From positions 62,001 to 126,000 of the forward strand of contig JAGB01000004.1 of NCBI GenBank assembly GCA_000526435.1: a stretch of 64,000 nt of DNA. The letters run 5' to 3'. Both the position numbers and the translations under genes were made by a program. The DNA is from Caldicoprobacter oshimai DSM 21659. Its GTDB lineage: Bacteria; Bacillota; Clostridia; Caldicoprobacterales; Caldicoprobacteraceae. Below the pieces are notes generated by a model that was not told the DNA's origin, searched no databases, and saw nothing but the letters and a program-made list of their open reading frames with translations. Each line of letters begins with the position of its first letter. Position 1 is the stretch's first letter. Of the stretch, positions 1-10,000 are shown one piece after another.

Positions 1-224
1 TTGGCTTGTTTAAGCATGTACATATATTTCCTTTTTGCGGCCTCCATATTATATATGGCATAATCCACCAATTCAGGTTCACTCACGCTATTGAAATAAT
101 TTTGTGCATTTATCCATTCAGCATGCGCACGATTGACGGCTTGTAATATGTCAAAATACTCTTCGTCGTAATTCGAAACATTGTTATGGCGTGTATCCAA
201 AAGGTTTAGTATCCGTATCCTCAT
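1..224 (-). CDS. DUF2508 (YaaL-like) protein, 3' end cut by window edge
   Basis: The minus strand opens with ATG at 224, eight bases after a GGAGGGG Shine-Dalgarno, and stays open to the window edge (about 74 codons visible). The visible protein matches the pattern of DUF2508/YaaL proteins: an alpha-helical core with AHAEWINAQNYFNSV, then a Leu-Val-Asp-Tyr-Ala-Ile-Tyr segment, then EAAKRKYMYMLKQA. Function is unknown. In Bacillota this small gene normally lies directly after recR and before bofA. Here recR is on the same strand but about 30 kb away, which suggests a large insertion between them. The C-terminus is outside the window. Confidence 0.75.
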   Translation of the reverse strand, partial: MRIRILNLLDTRHNNVSNYDEEYFDILQAVNRAHAEWINAQNYFNSVSEPELVDYAIYNMEAAKRKYMYMLKQA

Positions 225-379
225 ATTCTCCCCTCCATAAATGGTTGGTTTTTTATAATATATTATTGCCATATTTTCTCATCATTATCCGTCAACTTTG
301 CCTTTTTACACGCCACACCCTAAACCAATTTCTAATCATAGTTCATTTTTGCCAATTTGATAAAAATGGAGCTTGCAAT

Positions 380-414
380 AAAAAAATGAAGGAACGAGAG
401 GCCTCGTTCCTTCA
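380..414 (-). terminator. Rho-independent terminator after rubrerythrin
   Basis: A perfect 12-bp inverted repeat (TGAAGGAACGAG, 387-398, against 403-414) with a 4-base loop is followed on the minus strand by a run of Ts (380-386). It lies 22 bases past the rubrerythrin stop codon. Confidence 0.85.
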
Positions 415-435
415 TCATGCGCATGCTTGTTCTCA

Positions 436-1023
436 TCAATAAGGCTCCACAAATACCTCGAAGAACCCTTGAGGATGCGCACAGGCTGGGCATTGAGCAG
501 GCGCATTTTTGCCTTCATGTATGTATCCACAGTTGCTGCACTTCCAGAGAATTACCGTATCCTTCTTGAATACCTTATCATTCTCTAAATTCTCAAGCAA
601 TTTTCTGTATCTCTTTTCGTGGTTTTGCTCACTTACACAGACCCTCCTGAACACTTCTGCGATCTCTGGGAAGCCCTCTTCCTCGGCAACCTTTGCAAAT
701 TCAGGATAGAGATTAGACCACTCCTCATGTTCGCCGTTGGCAGCAGCAAGCAGATTGGCCTTTGTATCTCCCAGCGCAACAGGATAAGACGCAGAGGTTA
801 TCTCCACCATTTCGCCATTGAAACTCTCGTTCAAGAATTTGAAGAATCTTTTTGCATGTTCTTTTTCGTGGTCGGCAGTCTCCAAGAATATATTGGCTAT
901 CTGTATATAACCCTCCTTCTTGGCCACGGAAGCGTAGTAGGTATACCTGTTCCTGGCCTGTGACTCGCCAGCAAAAGCCTTCAACAAATTCTCAGCAGTC
1001 TTTGTACCTTTAAGTGATTTCAT
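436..1023 (-). CDS. rbr: Rubrerythrin
   Basis: This 195-aa protein is a full-length rubrerythrin, a cytoplasmic non-haem diiron peroxidase that reduces hydrogen peroxide in anaerobes with electrons from rubredoxin or NADH systems. The N-terminal ferritin-like four-helix domain carries the diiron motifs (FAGESQARNRYTYYA near residue 20, and ETADHEKEHAKRFF near 50, with a second ExxH pair in SEQNHEKRY near 130). The C-terminal rubredoxin-like domain has CSNCGYIHEG and CPACAHPQGFF, giving the four iron-binding cysteines. ATG at 1023 follows an AAAAGGAGGAG ribosome site. The next gene upstream is desulfoferrodoxin on the same strand, an expected pairing for superoxide then peroxide removal; the 83-base gap allows co-transcription. 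Confidence 0.96.
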   Translation of the reverse strand: MKSLKGTKTAENLLKAFAGESQARNRYTYYASVAKKEGYIQIANIFLETADHEKEHAKRFFKFLNESFNGEMVEITSASYPVALGDTKANLLAAANGEHEEWSNLYPEFAKVAEEEGFPEIAEVFRRVCVSEQNHEKRYRKLLENLENDKVFKKDTVILWKCSNCGYIHEGKNAPAQCPACAHPQGFFEVFVEPY

Positions 1024-1106
1024 GCAACCATCTCCTCCTTTTTAAATTTATATCATGCATGTTATAGATAAAAATTTATTGCAGCCACACAAAACGCAGC
1101 ATATTT

Positions 1107-1490
1107 TTACTTTACTTCTGCTTTCCAAAGCCCGTGGATATTGCAGTAAGCGTAGACATCCACTTCTTCCCCGGTATCAACAACCTCGGCTTTTGGCTCC
1201 TGACCTGGCGCCAGGGCGATCCTCTGCATGCTCTTGTCACTTACCACAGCTATCCATTCAATATAGTGTTCGGGTACCATGGGATGTAGTGCCGACCCTA
1301 CCTGGATATACAGCTTACCATCCTTTTTAGTAACAGCCGGCACATGCTTTTCAACAGATGCATCCACGGTGTTGGGTTTAAGCTCCGTCATCGGCTGGCC
1401 ACAGCACACCAGCTCTCCTCCACCCCTGTTAATTAACTCAACGAGATTTCCACAAATTGCACAACGGTAAAACGCCACCTGATTTCTCAT
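1107..1490 (-). CDS. dfx: Desulfoferrodoxin (superoxide reductase, two-iron type)
   Basis: Superoxide reductase converts superoxide to hydrogen peroxide without making oxygen. The 127-aa protein has the N-terminal desulforedoxin domain (CAICG near residue 9 and a CCGQP pair near 29, the four cysteines of Fe centre I) and the C-terminal SOR domain with the His ligands in EKHVPAV, SALHPM and EHYIEWI and the Cys-His pair in AYCNIHGLWK for the active-site iron. The longest frame starts at 1565, but ATG at 1490 follows AAAGGAGGG and begins exactly where the family begins, so that start is used. It sits just upstream of rubrerythrin on the same strand. Confidence 0.95.
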   Translation of the reverse strand: MRNQVAFYRCAICGNLVELINRGGGELVCCGQPMTELKPNTVDASVEKHVPAVTKKDGKLYIQVGSALHPMVPEHYIEWIAVVSDKSMQRIALAPGQEPKAEVVDTGEEVDVYAYCNIHGLWKAEVK

Positions 1491-1623
1491 AATATCCCTC
1501 CTTTGATAAAAATTTTCAAAACTCTTAGTTGCTATAAAATATATACCCCCGACGATTAAATTCAAACTATTTTTTTCGATTCAGCCAACATTATCTAAAA
1601 GAAACCCTAAGTGAAACGCAATA

Positions 1624-1671
1624 ATAAAAAAGCGGGGCAGCTTTTAGTTCAGCTTGTTACCCCGCTTTTTA
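1624..1671 (-). terminator. Rho-independent terminator after GT8 gene
   Basis: AAAAGCGGGG pairs with CCCCGCTTTT across a 22-base loop, followed by Ts on the minus strand. The first arm overlaps the stop codon of the glycosyltransferase gene. Confidence 0.75.
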
Positions 1672-2514
1672 TCTAGCAGCCTGGGCCACCGGTTCATATT
1701 CTTGAGAGGCCTCAGCCCTGTTTACCAACTTTTGATAATGTTTATAAAGGATGCCAAAACGGTACTTGTAATTAGGATGCCATGGCTTTTGTCTGCCACA
1801 GAAATGCAATATAACGGTATTGTGTATAACAAAATCCAAATTTACGCGACCCTTCGTAGCAATTAAATAAGTGTGATAACGCCGTGCATCATAGTTATAC
1901 AAATATTCGTTTAGCGGCTTGATCTTATGCCAAAAAAGCCCGTTTAGCACATCCTGGTCAGGCAGTATGAGCTCATGGGCATGTTTTTGTATATAATCAA
2001 ATATTTGCTGAATATCCACTTCCTTCCTGAGCAGTTCCACATTGATGAGCAGCACTCCCGAATTATAATATTTGTTTGATTCAGTCCTAAGACGGAGTCT
2101 ATTGATATAATCTATCACCGGCTTCGAGTGGGCAGCAGCAGCAAAATAATAATCACCTAGCTCTGTATAATACAGCGTTTCAATAGGATTAAGCACGAGT
2201 ATATCGGGGTCTAAATATAATACCCTATCAACATGCTCAGGTAATACTGTATGCGCGATAAGGCGATAATACATCTCAAGGGGGTAGTAAAAATTAACTG
2301 GTGCTTTAGCAAATATTTCCCTGTCAACAGTCAGCGGGTACAGGGCATGTCCATAAGCTTCTACAAATGCTGAAAGCCGCTCAAGTTCCGGTTCTTTTAT
2401 GTCAGAGTGCATCAAATATACCTCTACCTTCTCGGAGCAATTATCGAACAGCGACCTGAGCATCACCTTAAGCGGTGGAACGTAAGCAGCATTCAAAGTC
2501 ACCAGTATATTCAC
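1669..2514 (-). CDS. Glycosyltransferase family 8 protein
   Basis: The protein of about 281 aa has the GT-A fold of family GT8 (retaining galactosyl/glucosyltransferases that use UDP-sugars). It opens with VNILVTLNAAYVPPLKVMLRSL, typical of the GT8 nucleotide-sugar-binding start, has the metal-binding DxD in VLYLDPDILVLNP near residue 100, the LPDQDVLNGLF segment near 195, and the C-terminal HFCGRQKPWHPNYKYRF motif with its metal-coordinating histidine. The longest frame begins at 2535, but the Shine-Dalgarno GAGAGGTGG covers those codons, so GTG at 2514 is preferred. No surface-polysaccharide cluster surrounds it, so the acceptor cannot be told. Confidence 0.88.
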   Translation of the reverse strand: MNILVTLNAAYVPPLKVMLRSLFDNCSEKVEVYLMHSDIKEPELERLSAFVEAYGHALYPLTVDREIFAKAPVNFYYPLEMYYRLIAHTVLPEHVDRVLYLDPDILVLNPIETLYYTELGDYYFAAAAHSKPVIDYINRLRLRTESNKYYNSGVLLINVELLRKEVDIQQIFDYIQKHAHELILPDQDVLNGLFWHKIKPLNEYLYNYDARRYHTYLIATKGRVNLDFVIHNTVILHFCGRQKPWHPNYKYRFGILYKHYQKLVNRAEASQEYEPVAQAAR

Positions 2515-2550
2515 ACATACCCACCTCTCGCGCACAAAATGATTTAACGC

Positions 2551-3375
2551 CTAAATAAACACCTCAAACCCATCATAAGCAACGTCAAATCCATGAGGCT
2601 TTGCAAGCTCTACCAATTCATCGTGCAGCAAACCACCGTTATGCGAAAAGTGCGTTAACACGAACCTGGTGGCCTCATCGGCACACCCCATCTCAATCAA
2701 CCGCTCCTTAACCTTTATGTTATCAGGCAGCCCCATATGGTTGTTTCCATCTTGTCCTGGCCCCATGGTACAATCCAAACTCACCAAGTCAAAATAACAT
2801 CCTTTTATATATTCCCATGTTTCCTCCGGGAATATTCCCGTGTCGTTTCCATACAACATGCGCTTTCCATCTCTATCTTCAAATATATAAATATAGCAAT
2901 CTTCGGTTCGGGCATGCAACGCCAATAACGGCGTTACTTTTATATCTCCCGCTTCAAAGGTTTCAAAAGGCGGCACATAATGGATATTCAAATATTCCTT
3001 CAAGATATCGCTATTGTTCAGTATTTCATTCATAATAGACTCCACCGCTCTGTTGCCGTATATCTCTAACACGCTACCCTCATCAAGGTGAGCAAACACA
3101 GACCTTCTAAGCTTCAAATCATCAATATAAAAATGATCCTGATGCGAATGCGTTATAACCAGATACCTCAGCTGGCTCAGGTCAATTCCAAAATTGATGA
3201 TATGACAGTATGTATCGGGCGGGAAGTCCACCATCAAGCTGTCGTTGATGAGAGTGCTTGAACGCGTACGAATATTTTTCCCTCCTCTTTTTCTGGCCTC
3301 CTTGCAATACTTACAGCTACAGAATACCCCCGGCCACCCTTCGGCAGCAGCGGTACCGAGATATTTGATTTTCAT
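2551..3375 (-). CDS. Metallo-beta-lactamase-fold hydrolase, PhnP-like
   Basis: This protein of about 274 aa belongs to the MBL superfamily. It starts MKIKYLGTAAAEGWPGVFC, has a CSCKYC zinc-knuckle as in PhnP-type phosphodiesterases, the metal-binding HSHQDH motif near residue 80, a GNDTG segment near 180, and a late LTHFSHNGGLLH histidine cluster. PhnP cleaves cyclic ribose phosphates in phosphonate breakdown, but no phn genes are visible, so the substrate stays open (another cyclic phosphodiester is possible). Start ATG at 3375 is 8 bases past GGGGAGGG; the frame extends to 3405 without a better site. It lies 33 bases from the next minus-strand gene. Confidence 0.85.
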   Translation of the reverse strand: MKIKYLGTAAAEGWPGVFCSCKYCKEARKRGGKNIRTRSSTLINDSLMVDFPPDTYCHIINFGIDLSQLRYLVITHSHQDHFYIDDLKLRRSVFAHLDEGSVLEIYGNRAVESIMNEILNNSDILKEYLNIHYVPPFETFEAGDIKVTPLLALHARTEDCYIYIFEDRDGKRMLYGNDTGIFPEETWEYIKGCYFDLVSLDCTMGPGQDGNNHMGLPDNIKVKERLIEMGCADEATRFVLTHFSHNGGLLHDELVELAKPHGFDVAYDGFEVFI

Positions 3376-3408
3376 ATACATTTCCCTCCCCAACATTTTT
3401 CGCAAAAC

Positions 3409-3912
3409 CTATTTGAATTCCTGAGGCCAATCAACATATTGACTCAAAATACTCACAAACTCATTCAAACCCGCTGCATCCTGCTGATCAAATCTAGCCT
3501 TATATGGGCTATCGATATCCAAGACTCCGATCAATCTGTCGTTTTTCACAATGGGCACCACTATCTCAGACCTGGATAGTGGATCACAGACAATATGCCC
3601 CGAGAACAGATTCACATCCTCAACCACCTGAATTTGCCTCGTACTGGCCGCAGTCCCACAAACGCCTTTACCCAAAGGGATTCGAGCACACGCCGGTTTT
3701 CCCTGAAACGGGCCCAATACAAGTTCTCCTTCCCTGTAAAGATAAAAACCTGCCCAGTTGACATCGGGAAGCAGCATGTACAACAACGCAGCAGCATTGG
3801 ATAGGGCAGCAAGCCAGTACGACTCTTCTTCAACCAATCCGATAAGATATGTATTGAGCTGTCTGTAGAATTCTTCCTTATTATTTGCGTCTATTTTCTC
3901 TATCGCAAACAC
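3409..3912 (-). CDS. msrC: Free methionine-(R)-sulfoxide reductase (GAF domain)
   Basis: The 167-aa single-GAF protein matches fRMsr enzymes, which reduce free methionine-R-sulfoxide. Characteristic stretches are NWAGFYLYREGELVLGPFQG, the PAC and GKGVCGTAA cysteines and GHIVCDPLSRSEIVVP, which supply the three catalytic cysteines, and the end GVLDIDSP. The longest frame begins at a GTG at 3963, but GTG at 3912 follows AGGAAGGGA and gives the usual family length, so it is chosen. The oxidative-stress genes on either side (desulfoferrodoxin/rubrerythrin and CoA-disulfide reductase) fit this role. Downstream, 33 bases away, is the PhnP-like gene, perhaps co-transcribed. Confidence 0.88.
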   Translation of the reverse strand: MFAIEKIDANNKEEFYRQLNTYLIGLVEEESYWLAALSNAAALLYMLLPDVNWAGFYLYREGELVLGPFQGKPACARIPLGKGVCGTAASTRQIQVVEDVNLFSGHIVCDPLSRSEIVVPIVKNDRLIGVLDIDSPYKARFDQQDAAGLNEFVSILSQYVDWPQEFK

Positions 3913-4067
3913 CGATGAGCGTCCCTTCCTTTTTTCATATTTTATGAAAAAGCTTATGTACACACAATATAGCCATATTCATTTTACCATATTATTACCC
4001 GATAAAGAAGCCATTTTTTATACAACGGTATTTTCCGCCACGTAAAGCCGATCTGTGCGTGAAAATA

Positions 4068-4118
4068 AAAAGCCACATCCCTTGCAAAAATTCAACCTCA
4101 AGGATGGGATGCGGCTTT
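4068..4118 (-). terminator. Rho-independent terminator after CoA-disulfide reductase
   Basis: AAAAGCCACATCCC (4068-4081) pairs with GGGATGCGGCTTTT (4105-4118) with one G-U type mismatch; Ts follow on the minus strand. Confidence 0.75.
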
Positions 4119-4162
4119 TTTACCCTTTGAACTGTCAACAGACGCCTGTCAACAAATTTTGT

Positions 4163-5830
4163 TTATTCCAACCCGTATTTTGCTATACTATACGTACTAT
4201 AACCGCCGCTTAAGTTAAATACCCTGCTAAAACCACGCTGCATGAGTATTCGAGCGGCTATATACCCTCTCAAACCCACCTCACAATAGATCACGATTGT
4301 CTTATCAGTGGGAAGCTCATTTACACGTTCCCTCAACGAATCCAAAGGAATATTGATAGAACCCGGTATACACCCTCGCTTTTTACATTCAGCCTCAGTT
4401 CGAACATCCAGCAGCACGGTATCGTGTGGATCCAGGCTATCGAGCTCATCCCAGTAAATGACGGGATGCAGCCCTTGCAGGATATTTGATGCAACGTACC
4501 CGGCCATATTGACCGGATCCTTGGCCGACGAAAAGGGCGGAGCATAGGCCAGCTCCAGCTCCTGCAGGTCATACACGGTCATCCCGGCGCGGATAGCGGT
4601 GGCCAATACGTCTATGCGCTTGTCTACCCCTTCATAGCCCACAATCTGGGCTCCCAGTATTTTCCCATCCTCAGGGCTGAACAGAAGCTTTATGGCCATG
4701 GAAGTTGCGCCAGGATAATAGCTGGCATGGGAACCCGAATGAGTGTAGGATTTCAGGTATGGGATGCGGTATTTCTTGAGTACCTTTTCGTTGTTGCCAG
4801 TATACGCAGCTACCATGTCAAACACCTTTATAATAGCCGTTCCCTGCGTAGCCTTATAGGTATCCTCAATGCCGCATATGTGATTGGCTGCAATGCGCCC
4901 CTGCTTATTGGCCGGCCCGGCCAACGGTATCAGTGCAGGCCTGCGGTTCACAAAATCCACAACTTCAATAGCATCCCCTATAGCATATACATCGGGATGC
5001 GATGTCTGCAAGTGCTGGTTGACTTTTATGCCACCTGTCTCGCCAATCTCCAGCCCGGCTTTTTTGGCCAGGGTAGTTTCGGGCCTCACCCCTACCGCCA
5101 ATATCACCATATCGGCCTTTAGCTGCTTTCCGCTCTTTAAGTTCACAATTGTACGTTTCTCATCTCTGTCGAACGATACCACCCCATCGCCGAGATACAA
5201 TTCCACAGAGTGCTCTTTCAGGTGCTTGTGCAGATATGCTGCCATCTCATAATCCAGCGGTGGCATAACCTGATTCAACATCTCAACCAGCGAAACCTTT
5301 ATACCGTTCAACCGCAGGTTTTCTACCATCTCCAGGCCGATGAACCCTCCACCAATCACCACGGCACTTTCAGGTTTTGCCTGGTCAATATAATCCTTTA
5401 AGGCATAGATTCGGGGTATATCCCTCACGGTAAAGACATTGGCCTTATCAATGCCGGGTATAGGCGGCCTTGCGGGTTCGGCACCAGGTGCTAGTATAAG
5501 CTTGTCGAAGCTTTCACGGTACCTCTCTCCCGTTACCGTATTCAATACAATCAATTCTTTTTTATCAAGATCGATGTCCTCAACCTCGCTGTTCAATCGA
5601 ATATCTATATTGAACCTTTTTGACATCCTCTCAGGGGTCTGGACCAGCAGATCCCGCCTATCCTTTATAACCCCGCCTACGTAATATGGCAGGCCACAGT
5701 TGGCATAGGAGATGTACCCGCCCCTTTCAAAGATTATAATGTGGGCGTTTTCATCCAGCCTGCGCAGGCGCGCCGCTGCGCTAGCACCGCCAGCTACTCC
5801 TCCGACAATTGCTATTTTTCTACCCTTCAC
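4163..5830 (-). CDS. cdr: CoA-disulfide reductase with C-terminal rhodanese domain
   Basis: This 555-aa flavoprotein belongs to the single-active-site-cysteine disulfide reductase family (CoADR/NADH oxidase). It has an N-terminal FAD site (KIAIVGGVAGGASAAARLRR), the redox Cys45 in YANCGLPYYVGG, a central NAD(P)H site (VVIGGGFIGLEMVENL near 160), the second FAD motif VYAIGDAIEVVD near 290, and a dimerisation domain. Residues from about 460 form a rhodanese domain with active-site Cys in VIYCEVGLRGY. Such CoADR-RHD fusions reduce CoA disulfide, CoA persulfide or polysulfide, linking thiol balance and sulfur metabolism. Start is GTG at 5830 after GAAGGGA; no ATG start fits. It is monocistronic, with its own terminator. 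Confidence 0.93.
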   Translation of the reverse strand: MKGRKIAIVGGVAGGASAAARLRRLDENAHIIIFERGGYISYANCGLPYYVGGVIKDRRDLLVQTPERMSKRFNIDIRLNSEVEDIDLDKKELIVLNTVTGERYRESFDKLILAPGAEPARPPIPGIDKANVFTVRDIPRIYALKDYIDQAKPESAVVIGGGFIGLEMVENLRLNGIKVSLVEMLNQVMPPLDYEMAAYLHKHLKEHSVELYLGDGVVSFDRDEKRTIVNLKSGKQLKADMVILAVGVRPETTLAKKAGLEIGETGGIKVNQHLQTSHPDVYAIGDAIEVVDFVNRRPALIPLAGPANKQGRIAANHICGIEDTYKATQGTAIIKVFDMVAAYTGNNEKVLKKYRIPYLKSYTHSGSHASYYPGATSMAIKLLFSPEDGKILGAQIVGYEGVDKRIDVLATAIRAGMTVYDLQELELAYAPPFSSAKDPVNMAGYVASNILQGLHPVIYWDELDSLDPHDTVLLDVRTEAECKKRGCIPGSINIPLDSLRERVNELPTDKTIVIYCEVGLRGYIAARILMQRGFSRVFNLSGGYSTYSIAKYGLE

Positions 5831-6031
5831 ATTGATCCCTTCTTTGTTTATAGAATATCTAAAAGACTCTTATCTTTAATATCTACCCTGCTGGCATACA
5901 ATTAAAACATAAAATTGATATCTGCAGTCAACAGTTTGTAATTGACAAAAGTTGTTTATAAATAATATTATTAAACGTAAGATACAATAAGCGCTTGTTT
6001 TTTATTTTTTTAAGAAAGTGGGTCATGAATA

Positions 6032-6906
6032 ATGTGGATACTGTTTGCTTTCGGTTCAGCGCTATTTGCAGGTGCAACAGCTGTTCTCGCCAAGATAGGC
6101 GTTAAAAAAGAAGATTCAATGCTGGCAACCGCCATAAGAACAGTCATAATATTGATATTTTCATGGCTGATGGTGTTTATTGTAGGCTCATGGGACACAA
6201 TCCTGTCAATCAACCCGAAATCGTATGTATTCCTGATTTTATCCGGGCTGGCAACCGGCGCATCATGGTTATGCTATTTTAAAGCCCTGCAGCTGGGAGA
6301 TGTGAACAAAGTCACCCCCATAGACAAATTTAGCACCGTGCTTACCATGATAATGGCTTTCATAATACTGGGCGAACCCATCACCCTCGCTAAATCCATC
6401 GGAATAACCTCCATTGCGCTGGGTACATATCTAATGGTCGCCAACAAGAAAATGCAGCAGGAGCAATCAACAGCCGGCACTGCAGGCAGCGCATGGCTCA
6501 TATATGCCATACTCTCAGCCGTCTTCGCCAGCCTTACAGCAATCCTGGCCAAAATCGGCATTGTAGGTATTGAGTCCAACCTAGGAACAGCCATTCGCAC
6601 TGTGGTAGTCTTGATAATGGCCTGGCTTATGGTTTTTATAACCAATAAACATGGGGAAATCAAAGAAATAGACAGAAAGAGCTGGATATTCCTCTGCCTG
6701 TCGGCATAACCACCGGCCTTTCCTGGCTGTGCTATTACAAAGCATTGCAAGACGGCCAGGCCAGCATAGTGGTACCAATTGATAAGCTAAGCATTGTAAT
6801 TACAGTAGCATTCTCCTATTTCTTCTTAAAGGAGAAGGTGACCGCCAAATCCTTCATGGGGCTTATACTGATCGTAGCCGGGACCATGACGCTTCTGCTT
6901 CCGTGA
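6032..6906 (+). pseudogene. EamA/DMT-family transporter, frameshifted copy 1
   Basis: The frame starting MWILFAFGSALFAGATAVLAK encodes the ten-helix drug/metabolite transporter fold made of two EamA repeats. It stops after CLSA at 6709, but the rest of the protein continues in another frame from about 6704 to a TGA at 6906, ending IVAGTMTLLLP. Alignment with the intact copy at 17528-18403 shows the cause: this copy has tcggcataac where the other has tcgggtataac, a loss of one base near 6704. The remaining sequence is collinear and very similar to copy 2 from start to stop. Without the lost base the last two to three helices would be missing. Substrate unknown. The break could also be a sequencing error. 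Confidence 0.85.
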
Positions 6907-6970
6907 AGAGCTAAAATGGCATGCAATTACATTATGTCAATTTTCTTTTAGAAAAGAGGGATTATTATCT

Positions 6971-7015
6971 AAAGCGGGCTGAAAATATAGGTGGTTGTTT
7001 AGCCCGCTTTTCTAA
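6971..7015 (+). terminator. Hairpin between convergent eamA copy 1 and pectate lyase
   Basis: AAAGCGGGCT (6971-6980) pairs perfectly with AGCCCGCTTT (7001-7010) over a 20-base loop, with a short T stretch on the plus side. It probably ends transcription of eamA copy 1 and may work in both directions. Confidence 0.65.
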
Positions 7016-7051
7016 ACATATTTTCATTTATTTTTCTTTTTTCTAAACACA

Positions 7052-10000
7052 TTAATCCACCCCTATTGTTAATAACATAATCCCTATGATAAACAACGCT
7101 TTTATATCTATCCACGAACCAGTTTTTACTAATTCGTCCTTTGCAGATTGTTCATCATCAGTTTGTTCTGGATCCTTCGAATCATCCTCGCTATCCGATT
7201 CTACACCATTTCTATCCCCCGACGTCTCTTCATCATCCGATACCTCTCCGTCGTCCGAAGTCTCCTCATCGTTTGAGCTCTCTTCATCCTCCACAGGTCC
7301 TTCGTCATACGAAGTACCCTCGTCGTCCGGCACACTTTCATCATCTGAACTACTTTCCTCATCAGTAATACCACTAACTGGTTCCTCATCTATTTCAGAA
7401 CCGGGAGTGGGACCAATAACAGCTCCTACACCTTGCGGCGCGGCGCCAGTTAATTCAAACAGTCCTTTCATATCAATAGTTCCTGAAGCATCTCTCTCAG
7501 GAACAATATTGATATCCGTACTTACAAACCAGTCTTCAGTAGCAGTCTCACCGTTAATATTTTTACCATCAAAGTAATTGCTGGGGTCCTGCCTCAAACT
7601 TGCCAATTCAATATTATCCGGTTTGCCGCCCTTATAGGAAATGTTATTTCTTGCCTCAAAAGAGCGTTCAATATCGCCTTTTCCGTATAAAGCATAGTTG
7701 CTTCCTCCGTTAAAAGCTGAAGTAGTATTTTCAACTATAATTGCCGGATTGCTATTACTTGTTATACCATTACCATCATTGGCAAAAGCGATAGAATTTC
7801 TAATTACATGCCTTACAGGAATACCTTCTCCACCAAGCTTAAATCCATTTCCTTCACCGGATGCACTACCATCAAGTACGGTTCCGTTCCTGTAGGCCAC
7901 GCAATTCTCAATAACAACTGCTCCAATTGGACCAGTATCCACTTTGGCATACAAGTCCCAACCATCATCCAGATTGTTATAAGCAATACAACCTCTAAAT
8001 ACGTTGCCCTCTCCAACAGTTAATTTAGCAGCAAAACCATCAGCGTTATTATGCCCTGGATCACAATTGTTGTAAGAAGTACAGTTCAGTATTAAGTTAT
8101 GGGAAGGCCATTTTTCAAAAGGTTCTGTTGACGTACCGCTAATCTGAATTCCTGTATCGCCGTTGTTATACGCATTCACCGATTCAATGATATTATGGTG
8201 CCCGGCTATCTGCATACCCTTTATATTTCCATCTGTATTGCATATGTCAATCCCATAAATATGCCAGTAGCTCCCCCAAAGTTCAAAGCCTCCGCCTGCT
8301 CCAGCAAAATCAAGTATGGCTCTTTCACCCTTCATTGAAGTCATAACAATTCTGTTCTCTTCCGTACCATCAATTCCTCTCGGAATTTTTAGCCCGGACG
8401 TCATTTTATAAACTCCGCCATCAAGTATAATAGTCTGTCCTGGCCTTACATAACTTACAGCAGTATAGATATCCAGCGGGGCCTCAATAGTTCCATCGCC
8501 GTCAGGGCTTCCATCCGGAGTTACAAATATAGTATTGTTTTGGGTTTCATAAGTCTTATGAATTACAGTAAACTTTTGTTCTACTGTTTCATAAGATGAG
8601 AGAATTTCACCTTTTTCGGTAATATAACCCTCTTTAGGCGTAAATATAACGGTATACTCATTAATACCCTTTTTAAGCTTAAACATCTTCGTAAAATCCA
8701 CAGAAGCTTTTACTTCGGCATTATCAATCAAAATATTGCCTTTGCTGTCTTTAACTGTAAGGTTACCGTCCGCATTTGATAGGAACACAAACTTATAGTC
8801 CTCATTGCCTGTTTTAGTTGGTGACACAACACGATAGGAGGGTTCAATTACAGGCCGAGGTTCAGGCTCAGGAGGCGGATCAGTTGCAGGATCTGATGTA
8901 ATGAAGGATATATCGGTAACAGTTACATTACATCCTCTAGCCACTGCCAGCCCTACATAAATCTTCTCTGGGTCCAATACAGTTAACTTCTTCCAATAAT
9001 TATCATACATGATTATCTCGGTGCTGGGGTCATTATTTAGTATAGCATGATAGCCCGTATTGGTCTTTTTCAAAGTCAGCGTATAACTTTCTCCCTGTTT
9101 AATAACGTTATTGGGATCCCAGCTAAATGCATTATATTCTACAGTCGCTCCTTCAGTAGTATTTTTTTCAATATGCTCTTGAGTTAAACCATAAGTAAAA
9201 CGAGTACCCAGTCCATCTTTTAAAGTAACTTTGATACCATCTGGAAAAACCTTTTCAAGTTTTGTTGCCAAAATAGCAGCAGAATTTGTCATAAACAATT
9301 CAGTACTTCCATGCTCGCCTATACTGTCTCTAATAATAATTCCAAATCCTTCCTGGCCATCTACATTGGGATTTAAATAGTCAACATGGAAAGTAGCAGT
9401 AAATACAAAATTTTCTTTATATGGATCTACTTCGGTATAGTAATACGAAATCCCATCAAAGAAAGACGTGAATTTTCCACCTTTCTTATCAATGGTTCCA
9501 TCTTCCTTATAGGTAGCAGAGTACAGCTTAATAACTTTTCCACCTTCGAGTACTTCGCATCTATTTGCTATATCGCTGGTTGACTGCCCAAACCGTGCAA
9601 ACTTCCACTTACGTTCAGGATGTTCGGCCACAACCTTACTGATTTCACTTGACGCCGAATCTTCTCCCCTCACAGCTGTAACTCTAATGACATATTCCTG
9701 ACCAACTTCCAGGTTAGATATTGTATAAGAAAGCTCGGTTACGTTGTCAGAAGCTAGCTTAAATTCAGCCTCACCGGCCTTTTTGTATTCTACTATATAT
9801 CTTTCTGCTTCTTTTACCGGCTCCCACTCTACAAGCAGTGAATTGTCTTTAGCAGTATATGCACTTACGTATGGCGGTGTAAGTGGAAGTAAGAAATTAA
9901 AGCTGACTATATTCGATTCCTTTATCGTTTCCTCATCATCTCTCATTGCAACTATCTGAAAACTGTATTTGCCGCTGCTTTCAGGTACGAAAGTAACCGT

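Noticed and set aside
7086-7577. Plus-strand frames rich in Ser/Pro/His opposite the lyase tail
   Set aside because: They are the complement of the Asp/Glu/Ser repeat linker of the lyase; low complexity keeps all frames open.
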